Source: an uncultured Muribaculaceae bacterium
Lineage (GTDB): Bacteria; Bacteroidota; Bacteroidia; Bacteroidales; Muribaculaceae
Assembly (NCBI GenBank): GCA_904502025.1
Contig: CAJGDJ010000007.1
Span: 1 to 64,000, forward strand
Length of the DNA stretch: 64,000 nt
Reading direction: 5' to 3'
Below the pieces are notes generated by a model, which had not been told where the DNA came from, ran no database searches, and was given only the letters and a program-made list of their open reading frames with translations. Shown here piece by piece: positions 8,334 to 17,434 of the stretch. Numbering within the stretch: position 1 is the first letter of the stretch; each line of letters opens with the position of its first letter. Made by a program: the position numbers and the translations under genes.

Positions 8334-10049
8334 ATGGCAGAAAAAATAACAGGAGCCGAAGGACTTATAAAGTCATTGATCACCGAGGGGGTTGACCTCG
8401 TATTCGGTTATCCCGGTGGTGCAATCATTCCGGTTTATGACAAATTATATGATTATACCGACAAACTAAAACATATATTAGTGCGACACGAACAAGGTGC
8501 GACACACGCCGCACAAGGTTATGCTCGCGTAACAGGTCGTCCGGGTGTTGTTATCGTAACATCAGGACCGGCAGCAACCAATGTCATTACCGGACTAAGC
8601 GATGCCTTAATGGATAGCACACCACTTGTGGTTATCACAGGGCAGGTAGCATCATCATTCCTTGGTAGCGATGCGTTTCAAGAAACCGATGTGGTAGGCA
8701 TCACTCAACCTATTACAAAATGGGCTTATCAAGTGCGTCGTGCTGAAGATATACCTTGGGCTGTGGCTCGTGCTTTCTATATTGCTAATTCAGGTCGTCC
8801 CGGACCGGTAGTGCTTGACATTGCTAAAGATGCTCAAGTGGGAATGCTTGAATGGGAACACAAGAAATGCGACTACATTCGTAGTTATATCCCCTATCCC
8901 AAAATCAATGAAAACGACCTCAAAAAAGCCGCCGATATTATCAATGCAGCTCAACGCCCAATGATAATTTCGGGACACGGAGTAATGATTTCAGGAGCCG
9001 AAAAAGAGCTTGCCGCACTTGCTGAAAAAGCTAATATACCTGTAGCAGCAACACTACTTGGGCTTTCAACAATACCAAGCAACCACCGATTATATAAAGG
9101 TATGCTTGGCATGCACGGGAATATCGGTCCGAATATCAACACCAACCGTTGCGACGTGTTGATTGCAATTGGTATGCGTTTTGATGACCGTGTAACGGGC
9201 GATACTTCAAAATATGCAAAGCAAGCAAAAATCATTCATATCGACATCGACTCATCGGAATTTGACAAAAACATCAAAACCGATGCCACTATTCATGGCG
9301 ATGCTCGCGAGGTACTTGAAAAACTATTACCCCTCATCAATACTGCCGACCATAGTGAATGGATTAGCACATTTGATGAATGCGACAAAGTGGAACGTGA
9401 AAAGGTTATCGAGCGTGAAGTTTATCGCACTGAAGGAACCATGACAATGGGCGAAGTGGTTAATAAAGTATCAACAGCAACCGGCGACCGTGCAGTATTG
9501 GTTACTGATGTGGGACAAAACCAAATGTTCTCATCACGTTATTTCCGTTACACCGACCCTAAAAGTATTCTCACATCAGGTGGTCTTGGAACAATGGGCT
9601 TTGGGCTTCCTGCTTCAATTGGTGCCAAAATGGGTGCACCCGAACGCACAGTGTGCTTCTTCACCGGTGATGGTGGCTTACAAATGACTATTCAAGAACT
9701 CGGCACTATTATGGAATATGGTACCGACGTAAAAATCATTCTTCTCAACAACAACTTCCTTGGCAATGTGCGTCAATGGCAAGAATTATTCTTCAACAGC
9801 CGTTTCTCACAAACTCCAATGGTTAACCCCGACTTTGTGGCAATAGCTAACGCTTATGGCATCGCTGCCGAAAATGTAGAGACTCGCGAACAACTCGACG
9901 ATGCAATCGCTCGCATGCTCAACCACAAAGGTGCGTATATGCTCAATGTCAATATCGACCCCACCGACATGATTTTCCCAATGATTCCTGCCGGAGCTGC
10001 TATTGACGACATTATGCTCAACCCTACTGAGAAATTCAAACTTGACTAA
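8334..10049 (+). CDS. ilvB: Acetolactate synthase large (catalytic) subunit
   Basis: This TPP- and FAD-dependent enzyme condenses two pyruvates to acetolactate, or pyruvate with 2-ketobutyrate to acetohydroxybutyrate, as the first committed step of the branch. It has 'FGYPGGAIIPVYD' (about 24-36), the catalytic Glu53 in 'RHEQGATHAAQGYAR', the central FAD/transhydrogenase-like domain, and the TPP-binding stretch from GDGG (about 444) to NNNFLGNVRQW (about 471). At 571 residues it is of normal length. It lies 36 bases after ilvD and 13 before ilvN, consistent with one transcript and with assembly with the IlvN subunit. Confidence 0.98.
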   Translation: MAEKITGAEGLIKSLITEGVDLVFGYPGGAIIPVYDKLYDYTDKLKHILVRHEQGATHAAQGYARVTGRPGVVIVTSGPAATNVITGLSDALMDSTPLVVITGQVASSFLGSDAFQETDVVGITQPITKWAYQVRRAEDIPWAVARAFYIANSGRPGPVVLDIAKDAQVGMLEWEHKKCDYIRSYIPYPKINENDLKKAADIINAAQRPMIISGHGVMISGAEKELAALAEKANIPVAATLLGLSTIPSNHRLYKGMLGMHGNIGPNINTNRCDVLIAIGMRFDDRVTGDTSKYAKQAKIIHIDIDSSEFDKNIKTDATIHGDAREVLEKLLPLINTADHSEWISTFDECDKVEREKVIEREVYRTEGTMTMGEVVNKVSTATGDRAVLVTDVGQNQMFSSRYFRYTDPKSILTSGGLGTMGFGLPASIGAKMGAPERTVCFFTGDGGLQMTIQELGTIMEYGTDVKIILLNNNFLGNVRQWQELFFNSRFSQTPMVNPDFVAIANAYGIAAENVETREQLDDAIARMLNHKGAYMLNVNIDPTDMIFPMIPAGAAIDDIMLNPTEKFKLD

Positions 10050-10062
10050 AACATTGTAAACA

Positions 10063-10611
10063 ATGGAAAAACAATTATTTACAGTTACCGTATTTTCTGA
10101 AAATCAGGTTGGGTTGCTCAACCAAATTTCAATCATATACACTCGCCGTTGCCTTAATATCGAAAGTCTATCGGTGAGTCCATCGTCAATCGAAGGCATT
10201 CACAAGTTTACCATTACGACATGGAGTGATCGTGTTACTATGGAAAAAGTAGTTAAGCAAATCGAAAAACGTATTGATGTGCTTAAATCATTCCTTTACA
10301 CCGATGATGAAATTGTTTATCAAGAAATAGCACTCTACAAAGTGCCAACCGAACAACTCCTCAACGAAACCAACCTCGAAACGATTATTCGTCGCCACAA
10401 TGCTCGCATACTTGAAATCACAAAAGAATATACAGTGATTGAAAAATCGGGACATTCTGACGAAACAGAATCTTTGTTTGAAGAGTTAAAACATTACGAC
10501 ATTCGCCAATTTGTGCGTAGTGGACGCGTGGCAATTACCAAATCGCCCGAAGAGTATGTAACAATGTTCCTCGAAGAGCAAGCTCAACGTCGTGCCGAAA
10601 TAACAAATTAA
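10063..10611 (+). CDS. ilvN: Acetolactate synthase small (regulatory) subunit
   Basis: An N-terminal ACT domain (about residues 4-80, 'FTVTVFSENQVGLLNQISIIYTRR') and a C-terminal ALS_ss_C-type region make this the valine-binding regulatory subunit of acetolactate synthase. The 182 residues are slightly longer than the proteobacterial IlvH type (~160) but usual for Bacteroidetes. It follows ilvB by 13 bases and precedes the thioesterase by 6. Feedback inhibition by valine is expected from the family. Confidence 0.95.
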   Translation: MEKQLFTVTVFSENQVGLLNQISIIYTRRCLNIESLSVSPSSIEGIHKFTITTWSDRVTMEKVVKQIEKRIDVLKSFLYTDDEIVYQEIALYKVPTEQLLNETNLETIIRRHNARILEITKEYTVIEKSGHSDETESLFEELKHYDIRQFVRSGRVAITKSPEEYVTMFLEEQAQRRAEITN

Positions 10612-10617
10612 TATTGA

Positions 10618-11364
10618 ATGGACGCACCTAAAGAATACACCCATAAATATTTCCTCACTGCAGGAGAGTGTAACGCTCAGCAACAAATGCCTATTACACT
10701 CATTGCACAACGTGTAATTGAGGTGGCAACCGAACATGCCAACATTCTCGGCGTGGGCTACGCCGACCTTATTAAATCAAATGTTGGTTGGGTGTTGAGC
10801 CGTCTTTCTATTGAGATGACTCGTTATCCTAAAATGAACGAAGAATATAGTTTGACCACTTGGATTGAAGGCTTTAATCGCCTCTATTCAGAACGTAATA
10901 TGGAAGTCCAAGATGGCAAAGGCGAAACAATAGGATATGTACGCTCAATTTGGGTGGCTATCGACATGGAAACACGTCGTCCGAGCGATCTCACAAGCAT
11001 TTCATGGCTTGCCGAAACAATCAGCGACCGACCCTGCCCCATCGCAAAACAAAGTCGATTAATGCCGGTTAATGCCGAAGAAGCAACACTCTCGGCTCAA
11101 CATAGATTCAAAGTAAGCGACATAGACTTTAATCGGCATGTGAATAGCGTGAGATATATGGACGCATTCCTCAATCAATGGGACTTGGAACACTTTGACA
11201 ACAACAACATCGCTCGTTTCGAAATTCAATATCTACGTGAGACTTATTTTGGCGACAAAGCTCACATTATTACGAAATGTACTGAAAATATTGCCGAAAC
11301 CGAAATTTTGGTTAACGAAACAGCAAATTGTAGAGCAAAAATCGAATTCACAAGTAAAAATTGA
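10618..11364 (+). CDS. Acyl-ACP thioesterase (FatA/FatB-like)
   Basis: This double-hotdog acyl-ACP thioesterase has 248 residues. The N-terminal hotdog contains 'ADLIKSNVGWVLSRLSIEMTRYP' and 'TTWIEGFNRLYSERNM', and the second contains 'HRFKVSDIDFNRHVNSVRYMDAFLNQW', which holds the family's catalytic-type Asn/His region. It should release free fatty acids from acyl carrier protein in the cytoplasm. It lies only 6 bases after ilvN and before ilvC. The same arrangement occurs in other Bacteroidales, so it is a standing operon member, perhaps linking branched-chain keto-acid supply to branched-chain fatty acids (inference). Confidence 0.9.
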   Translation: MDAPKEYTHKYFLTAGECNAQQQMPITLIAQRVIEVATEHANILGVGYADLIKSNVGWVLSRLSIEMTRYPKMNEEYSLTTWIEGFNRLYSERNMEVQDGKGETIGYVRSIWVAIDMETRRPSDLTSISWLAETISDRPCPIAKQSRLMPVNAEEATLSAQHRFKVSDIDFNRHVNSVRYMDAFLNQWDLEHFDNNNIARFEIQYLRETYFGDKAHIITKCTENIAETEILVNETANCRAKIEFTSKN

Positions 11365-11388
11365 CACAAAAATTAAATATTTAATTAC

Positions 11389-11434
11389 ATTTTGTTGCAG
11401 ATTTACAATAAAAGCCGTAAATTTGCAACAAAAT
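11389..11434 (+). promoter_or_regulatory. Internal ilvC promoter embedded in an inverted repeat
   Basis: GTTG (11394-11397), 20 bases, then TAAATTTG (11418-11425) fit the promoter consensus. The same stretch is an inverted repeat: ATTTTGTTGCA (11389-11399) pairs with TGCAACAAAAT (11424-11434), and inside it ATTTAC pairs with GTAAAT. The right arm overlaps the -7 box, so a dimeric regulator or cruciform could control it. It would let ilvC be expressed apart from the attenuated operon. Confidence 0.6.
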
Positions 11435-11458
11435 CATAAAACTAAATAATATTCAATT

Positions 11459-12502
11459 ATGGCAAAAATGAATTTTGGCGGAGTTGAAGAAAACGTAATC
11501 CTCCGCGAAGAATTTCCCTTGGAAAAAGCTCGTGAAATCCTTAAAGATGAAACTATAGCTGTGATCGGTTATGGCGTTCAAGGTCCCGGTCAAAGTATGA
11601 ACCTTCGTGATAACGGTTTCAACGTTATCGTTGGTCAACGTCAAGGTAAAACATTCGATAAAGCTATCGCTGACGGTTGGGTACCAGGCGAAACACTTTT
11701 CAGCATCGAAGAAGCGTGCGAAAAAGGCACTATTATTATGTGTCTTCTTTCTGACGCTGCTGTAATGTCAGTATGGCCTACCCTCAAACAATACCTCACA
11801 CCAGGCAAGGCTCTTTACTTCTCTCACGGTTTTGCTCTCACTTGGAGCGACCGCACAGGCGTAGTTCCTCCTGCTGATGTTGACGTTATCCTCGTTGCTC
11901 CTAAAGGTTCAGGCACATCATTGCGTACAATGTTCCTCGAAGGTCGTGGCTTGAACTCTTCATACGCAGTTTCACAAGATGTTACCGGTCGTGCTACTGA
12001 CCGAGCTCTTGCTCTTGGTATCGGTATCGGTTCAGGTTACCTCTTCGAAACCACTATCGAACGTGAAGCAACTTCTGATCTCACTGGTGAACGTGGTTCA
12101 TTGATGGGTGCTATCCAAGGCTTGTTGCTCGCTCAATATGAAGTGCTACGTGAAAACGGCCACACTCCATCTGAAGCATTCAACGAAACAGTTGAAGAAT
12201 TGACTCAATCATTGATGCCTCTCTTCGCTAAGAATGGTATGGACTGGATGTATGCAAACTGCTCTACTACAGCTCAACGTGGTGCTCTCGACTGGATGGG
12301 TCCATTCCACGATGCAATCAAACCTGTTGTTCAACAACTTTACGATAGCGTAAAATCAGGTAACGAAGCTCAAATTTCAATCGACAGCAACTCTCAACCC
12401 GACTATCGCGAAAAACTCGAAGAAGAACTCAAAGCTCTTCGCGAAAGCGAAATGTGGCAAGCTGCAGTTACTGTTCGCAAACTTCGTCCTGAAAACAACT
12501 AA
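11459..12502 (+). CDS. ilvC: Ketol-acid reductoisomerase
   Basis: KARI isomerises and reduces acetolactate (or acetohydroxybutyrate) with NAD(P)H and magnesium. The Rossmann motif is 'IGYGVQGPGQSMNLRDNG' (Gly37, Gly39, Gly42), followed by 'VGQRQGK'. The C-terminal helical domain has 'EATSDLTGERG', which carries the metal-binding Asp and Glu. At 347 residues it is a class I (short) enzyme. Codon use looks more biased (many GCT, CGT, CTC) than in its neighbours, as in highly expressed genes. It is separated from the thioesterase gene by 94 bases holding its own promoter, and is followed by a strong terminator. Confidence 0.98.
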   Translation: MAKMNFGGVEENVILREEFPLEKAREILKDETIAVIGYGVQGPGQSMNLRDNGFNVIVGQRQGKTFDKAIADGWVPGETLFSIEEACEKGTIIMCLLSDAAVMSVWPTLKQYLTPGKALYFSHGFALTWSDRTGVVPPADVDVILVAPKGSGTSLRTMFLEGRGLNSSYAVSQDVTGRATDRALALGIGIGSGYLFETTIEREATSDLTGERGSLMGAIQGLLLAQYEVLRENGHTPSEAFNETVEELTQSLMPLFAKNGMDWMYANCSTTAQRGALDWMGPFHDAIKPVVQQLYDSVKSGNEAQISIDSNSQPDYREKLEEELKALRESEMWQAAVTVRKLRPENN

Positions 12503-12532
12503 TCTACAATCTCCCAGAGATATAAATAACGC

Positions 12533-12570
12533 AAAGTGCGATGCCCAATTTTGAGCATCGCACTTTTTTT
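12533..12570 (+). terminator. Intrinsic terminator after ilvC
   Basis: AAAGTGCGATGC (12533-12544) pairs with GCATCGCACTTT (12555-12566) and runs into a T-tract. It ends the ilv operon about 25 bases before the -33 box of the B12 locus. A near copy of this hairpin ends the B12 locus at 23611. Confidence 0.9.
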
Positions 12571-12592
12571 GTGTGTTTTTTTATTAAAAACA

Positions 12593-12624
12593 TTTGATAA
12601 AAAAAGAAATAATATATACCTTTG
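12593..12624 (+). promoter_or_regulatory. Promoter of the cobalamin-uptake operon
   Basis: TTTG (12593-12596), 20 bases and TACCTTTG (12617-12624) match the Bacteroidetes consensus. Transcription would start about 12630, at the 5' edge of the riboswitch. Confidence 0.75.
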
Positions 12625-12633
12625 CCGATGTAA

Positions 12634-12810
12634 TGGTGTGGATACCCAACCGGGTTACTCCACTTAATAGGGAATCAGGTGTAAATCCTGGACAGTCCCC
12701 GCTGCTGTGAGTTTCATTATCACTCACCGACATTCACAACCTGCCACTGAGGCGATAGACCTTGGGAAGGCGTCGGGATGAGGAAACGAGTCAGAAGACC
12801 TGCCACTACA
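12634..12810 (+). promoter_or_regulatory. Cobalamin (B12) riboswitch
   Basis: The aptamer is recognisable from the conserved blocks AATAGGGAATCAGGTG, GTAAATCCTGGACAGTCCCC, GCTGCTGTGAG, the B12-box-like GCCACTG (12743-12749), TTGGGAAGG and GAGTCAGAAGACCTGCC, in the order seen in bacterial cobalamin riboswitches. The 178 bases after it form the expression platform: AATAGCTTACGAGG (12819-12832) is complementary to CCTCGAAGCTATT (12947-12959) just before btuB. High B12 should repress the downstream operon. Confidence 0.95.
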
Positions 12811-12988
12811 TTTATTTCAATAGCTTACGAGGTATGAGCTTTGAAAAGTTAAGACATGTAGTTAGCACTCGTCTTCTTTTTTCTTTGTTTCTGCCACCCT
12901 ATACGAGATAGGAGTGCGTTTACATTTCAGGCTTGACAAGGTGTCGCCTCGAAGCTATTTTGATTAATAACATTAATTATTTTTCAAA

Positions 12989-14998
12989 ATGGTAAGACGC
13001 ATCTTAACAAGCTCGTTTTTTTATTTATTGCTGACTACACATTCCTCATCAGCAACCACACTCAGCGACGAGGAATACACTAATCTTGACACCACATTTC
13101 TCAAAGAGGTCGAAATAACTGCTCAATCCTACAAAGAAGTTATACCGGCACAAACATTAGAAGGACAAGAATTAGAGGCATTGCGTTCACACAGTGTAGC
13201 CGATGCTTTAAGGTATTTTTCGGGTGTGCAACTAAAAGACTATGGTGGTGTGGGTGGTATTAAAACGGTAAATATACGTTCGATGGGAACAAATCACATG
13301 GGAGTATATTACAATGGCATTGAATTAGGAAATGCTCAAAACGGGCAAGTGGATTTAGGAAAATATTCATTGGAAAACATTGAAACCGTTTCACTATATA
13401 ACGGACAAAAAAGTGAAATTTTTCAGTCGGCACGCGAATTTGGTTCTGCCGGGTCAATATACCTCAACACCCGATTCCCTAAATTCAGGGATGGAGAATC
13501 ATGCCATTTACGAGTGGGGTTGCGTGCCGGCTCATTTGACCTTTTCAACCCATCTCTGACATTTGAGTACAAACTCAGCGAAACTATCAGCATGAGTTTC
13601 AATACCGAGTGGATAAGCTCATCGGGAAAATACAAATTCCGTTATCGACGCGTTACTCCTTCGGGCGAACTTGCCTACGACACAACTGCCATTCGCGAAA
13701 ATGGCGATATTGACGCTGTTCGTCTTGAAGGAGGAGTGCATGGATTCCTTCCTAAAGGTCGATGGAAAGTTTATCTATACCATTACAATTCAGAGCGAGG
13801 AGTGCCGGGTGCCATTGTTAACAATGTGTGGCGACGCGGCGAAAGGCTATGGGATAGAAACTCGTTTGCACAGGGAATGTTTGAACATAAATTCTCTTCA
13901 AAATTCAGCACAAAGGTAAACGCCAAATATGCCTTTGACTACACACGATATGTAAACAATGACGACAAACTCATTCATGTCGATAACATCTACAAGCAAA
14001 GAGAGGTATATTTATCATGGGCAAACAAATATAGTGTTTTGCCTAATTGGGATTTGTCTATGGCATACGACTTTCAATGGAATGGGCTATCGGAATATCT
14101 GGACGTTGACCGCACCACTCATTGGGCTTCATTGGCTACAGCCCTATCATTATGGGATTGTCTAAAGTTGCAAGCATCGGGATTAATGACATACGTAAAT
14201 GAAGAACAACGAGAACGCGATTCGGCTCCCGATAAAGTTAAATTCACCCCGGGAGTATTCGCTTCATATAAACCATTTAGAAAGCCTAATTTAGTATTAC
14301 GTGCTTTTTATAAACAAAGCTATCGCATGCCCACATTCAACGACTTGTATTACACCGATATGGGCAACGCATATCTCAAACCCGAAACCGCAATACAATA
14401 TAATGTTGGCTTATTATATGATTTAGTTCAAGAAAAAAGTTGGTTCAAATATTTTAAGATTGGAACAGATGTTTACTATAATGATGTAAAAGATAAAATT
14501 GTAGCATATCCCAAAGGACAGCAATTTCGATGGACAATGCTCAATCTCGGCAAAGTAGAAATCAAAGGTATCGATGCCCAATTAGGTGCAACATTCGGGC
14601 TTCCATTCGACATTGATTTCACCACCAAGTTCCAATACACCTACCAAGAAGCAATCGACGTTACAAATCCTGCCGACAATTACTATCGTCATCAAATACC
14701 TTATATCCCATGGCATAGTGGTTCGGCAATCCTCATGCTTGACTGGAGAGGCTGGCATTTGAATTATAGTTTCATTTATACAGGTGAACGCTACAACCAA
14801 CAAGAAAATATTCGCTATAATCACACTCAACCTTGGTACACAAGTGACATTTCACTCATGAAATCATTCAAAATAAGAAAAGTAAATCTTAAGGCAACTG
14901 CCGAAGTTAACAATCTGCTTTCACAAGATTATGACGTAATCTTAAACTACCCTATGCCAAAGCGTAACTATCGATTTGGTATTGTTGTCGAACTTTAG
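12989..14998 (+). CDS. btuB: TonB-dependent cobalamin receptor, BtuB-like
   Basis: This is an outer-membrane TonB-dependent transporter, assigned to B12/corrinoids because it lies directly behind the cobalamin riboswitch and beside a btuG homolog. After a signal peptide comes a TonB-box-like stretch ('LKEVEITAQ', about residues 38-46), a plug ('ADALRYFSGVQLKDYGGVGGIKTVNIRSMG', about 70-100) and a 22-strand-type barrel ending in VEL. At 669 residues it is slightly longer than enteric BtuB (~594 mature). There is no SusC-type N-terminal extension. In Bacteroides, BtuB forms a stable complex with the surface protein BtuG, encoded here 11 bases downstream. Confidence 0.88.
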   Translation: MVRRILTSSFFYLLLTTHSSSATTLSDEEYTNLDTTFLKEVEITAQSYKEVIPAQTLEGQELEALRSHSVADALRYFSGVQLKDYGGVGGIKTVNIRSMGTNHMGVYYNGIELGNAQNGQVDLGKYSLENIETVSLYNGQKSEIFQSAREFGSAGSIYLNTRFPKFRDGESCHLRVGLRAGSFDLFNPSLTFEYKLSETISMSFNTEWISSSGKYKFRYRRVTPSGELAYDTTAIRENGDIDAVRLEGGVHGFLPKGRWKVYLYHYNSERGVPGAIVNNVWRRGERLWDRNSFAQGMFEHKFSSKFSTKVNAKYAFDYTRYVNNDDKLIHVDNIYKQREVYLSWANKYSVLPNWDLSMAYDFQWNGLSEYLDVDRTTHWASLATALSLWDCLKLQASGLMTYVNEEQRERDSAPDKVKFTPGVFASYKPFRKPNLVLRAFYKQSYRMPTFNDLYYTDMGNAYLKPETAIQYNVGLLYDLVQEKSWFKYFKIGTDVYYNDVKDKIVAYPKGQQFRWTMLNLGKVEIKGIDAQLGATFGLPFDIDFTTKFQYTYQEAIDVTNPADNYYRHQIPYIPWHSGSAILMLDWRGWHLNYSFIYTGERYNQQENIRYNHTQPWYTSDISLMKSFKIRKVNLKATAEVNNLLSQDYDVILNYPMPKRNYRFGIVVEL

Positions 14999-15009
14999 TT
15001 TATTAATTG

Positions 15010-16167
15010 ATGAAACCGTTTTCTATACTCATACTCTTTTCATTTATTCTCTGTTGTGCCACAAGTTGTCGCGAAGATGAGCTTGTGGTACCAACAGAGT
15101 ACGACATTTTGCCATTTGAGCCCAACTCCGACGTGAATCCAATAGGCATGTACTTGCTCAACGAGGGGAATATGGGTAGCAACAAGGCCTCTATCGACTT
15201 TGTGGATTTCAAAAACGCTTATTATGTGCGAAATATGTACGCCGAACGCAACCCAACTGTCATCAAAGAATTAGGCGACGTTGGAAATGACATTCAGATA
15301 TATGGCAACAAGTTATATGCCGTGATTAACTGTTCGCACAAGGTAGAAGTGATGGACGCACACACATTGGTGCGTATCGGGCAAATCGATATCCCCAACT
15401 GCCGTTATATTAAATTTGACAAAGGTAATGCCTACGTTTCTGCCTATGTAGGTCCGGTGGCTATTAACCCTGATGCACAACTTGGAGCCGTGTATCGAGT
15501 AGATACCGCCTCTCTTTCCGTTACCGGGAAATGCACCGTCGGTTACCAACCCGACGAATTAGAAATCCTCGGTGAATATATCTATGTAGCCAATTCAGGA
15601 GGTTATCGTGTACCAAAATATGACTATACTATCTCAGTTGTCGAAAAATTCGGCATGACTCAAGTTGAGAAAATTCCGGTTGGTATAAACCTTCATCGCA
15701 TAGAAGCTGACAAATACGGAAAACTGTGGGTAACATCTCGTGGCAATTATGGTTCTATTCGTTCCAAAATGTTTGTACTTGAAAAAGAGAGCAAATTCTC
15801 ACGAAAGATGGTTGTTACCGACACTCTCGACATTCCTTGTTCGGAAATGCATATCCAAGGAGATTCGCTTTATTTCTATAGTGTGGAATGGAACAATCAA
15901 GAAGAAAAAAATCACATTGCCTACGGCATCATCGACGTGCGAACTAAAGAACTTGTTACCGACCATTTCATTACAGATGGTACTGAAAAAGACATCGAAG
16001 TGCCTTATGGTATAAACGTTCACCCAATTACCGGCGATATATATGTTACTGATGCTAAAAACTATGTTTCAAGTGGTGCTTTGCACTGTTACAGCCGAGA
16101 AGGCAAAAAGAAATGGAGTGTACGCACCGGCGATATTCCGGCTCACATGGTATTCCTATATAAATAA
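15010..16167 (+). CDS. btuG: BtuG-like surface cobalamin-binding beta-propeller lipoprotein
   Basis: The protein is predicted to capture cobalamin at the cell surface with very high affinity and pass it to BtuB. It has a lipoprotein signal (FILCCATSC, Cys20, then RED) and a YncE-like seven-bladed propeller. 'MYLLNEGNMGSNKASIDFVD' at the start of the propeller is characteristic of BtuG relatives, and repeated blades follow ('VGNDIQIYGNKLYAVIN', 'GEYIYVANSGGY', 'YGINVHPITGDIYVTDAKNY'). I place the start at the ATG at 15010 rather than the in-frame TTG just before it. It has 385 residues and is encoded between btuB (11 bases upstream) and the next lipoprotein gene (9 bases downstream). Confidence 0.85.
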   Translation: MKPFSILILFSFILCCATSCREDELVVPTEYDILPFEPNSDVNPIGMYLLNEGNMGSNKASIDFVDFKNAYYVRNMYAERNPTVIKELGDVGNDIQIYGNKLYAVINCSHKVEVMDAHTLVRIGQIDIPNCRYIKFDKGNAYVSAYVGPVAINPDAQLGAVYRVDTASLSVTGKCTVGYQPDELEILGEYIYVANSGGYRVPKYDYTISVVEKFGMTQVEKIPVGINLHRIEADKYGKLWVTSRGNYGSIRSKMFVLEKESKFSRKMVVTDTLDIPCSEMHIQGDSLYFYSVEWNNQEEKNHIAYGIIDVRTKELVTDHFITDGTEKDIEVPYGINVHPITGDIYVTDAKNYVSSGALHCYSREGKKKWSVRTGDIPAHMVFLYK

Positions 16168-16176
16168 TAACTCACA

Positions 16177-17406
16177 ATGAAACACTTATATCAAATATTA
16201 ATCGCAACCATTTTATCAGCCACCATCTCAGCTTGCGAACCTGAGATTGAGATGGTGAGCCTTGGCATTGATGAAGAATATGCCATTGAAAGAATGAAGA
16301 TGTTACATCTACACCCCGAATTTCCCGGTGAGTCATACATTTGGTCGATGAAAGATGTAAATGGAAATGACTCCGTAATATCAAATGAACGCGACTTGTA
16401 TTTCGTAAAAAAAGATACCGGCACATATAATGTAAAACTCAATATCGTTGATGACACCGACCCGGTAGAACATAACATAAAAATAGTGGTGTGGAACGAG
16501 CAAGTAGCTTATAGTCGATACATCACCGAAGTATATGAGTATCGTCCTGCACCAGGTCAATTTGTCAATGAGTTACCCAAGTATAAAGATGGTGACACAG
16601 AAGAGTCGATGCGTAAAAAGGTATTGGAATGTATCTCCGACAAAAACGATGTACTCATTTCACTTGGTGGTTATGGAGGCTATGTAACTTTTGGGTTTGA
16701 CCACTCGGTGGTAAATGTGCCGGGAGAAATGGATTTCAAAATTCTCGGAAATTCATTCTATGCCGAAGCCAACCCTAATCCTAACGCTCCTGAATCGGGA
16801 GGTAGTGCTGAGCCGGGCATCGTGATGGTATCTATCGACAAAAATGACAATGGCATACCCGACGACGAATGGTATGAACTTGCCGGCAGCGAATACTATA
16901 AGCCCGAAACATTACACAACTATTCAGTAACATATTTTCGCACCCCAAGCGACCACGTTGCAACTCCCATTCCTCAGTCGCCAATCACCGACAACACATA
17001 TATTCAATGGACTGCAAACGATGGCACAACAGGCTATATCGAAAAAAACTCATATCACCGTCAAGATTATTTCCCTAAATGGGTTACGGTCGATGAAATC
17101 ACTTTTAGCGGAACACGATTGGCTTCAAATGGTATCGATGAGAGTGGCATAGGTAGCTATTTCGTGTTGTATGCCTATGATTGTGGATATGCCGACAATC
17201 ACCCCAATGAGGTTGGCGACAAAAGCTGCTTCAATATCGATTGGGCTGTAGATAAAAACGGCAACCATGTGCAGCTCGATGGTGTGGATTTCATTCGTGT
17301 ATTCACCGGTGTAAATCAATCATGTGGCTGGCTTGGCGAAACCTCTACTGAGATTTGTCGTGCCGAAGATTTGCATATTGACAACTCTTTTCTACCTAAT
17401 CCCTAA
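16177..17406 (+). CDS. PKD-like surface lipoprotein of the B12 locus
   Basis: This 409-residue lipoprotein has Cys20 in TISAC followed by EPE. Residues ~25-110 look like a PKD/Ig domain ('SYIWSMKDVNG', 'DTGTYNVKLNIVDD'). The rest is one large domain beginning 'VYEYRPAPGQFVNE', with a glycine-rich 'SLGGYGGYVTFGFDHSV' and a calcium-loop-like acidic motif 'DKNDNGIPDDEWYELAG', and ending 'CGWLGETSTEICRAEDL'. The same domain recurs in the giant protein two genes downstream. Position argues for corrinoid binding or transfer at the surface. Bacteroides B12 loci also encode a second cobalamin-binding lipoprotein, BtuH; whether this belongs to that family cannot be told by eye. Confidence 0.75.
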   Translation: MKHLYQILIATILSATISACEPEIEMVSLGIDEEYAIERMKMLHLHPEFPGESYIWSMKDVNGNDSVISNERDLYFVKKDTGTYNVKLNIVDDTDPVEHNIKIVVWNEQVAYSRYITEVYEYRPAPGQFVNELPKYKDGDTEESMRKKVLECISDKNDVLISLGGYGGYVTFGFDHSVVNVPGEMDFKILGNSFYAEANPNPNAPESGGSAEPGIVMVSIDKNDNGIPDDEWYELAGSEYYKPETLHNYSVTYFRTPSDHVATPIPQSPITDNTYIQWTANDGTTGYIEKNSYHRQDYFPKWVTVDEITFSGTRLASNGIDESGIGSYFVLYAYDCGYADNHPNEVGDKSCFNIDWAVDKNGNHVQLDGVDFIRVFTGVNQSCGWLGETSTEICRAEDLHIDNSFLPNP

Positions 17407-17434
17407 CCGATTATAATAAATTAAACTACATAAT

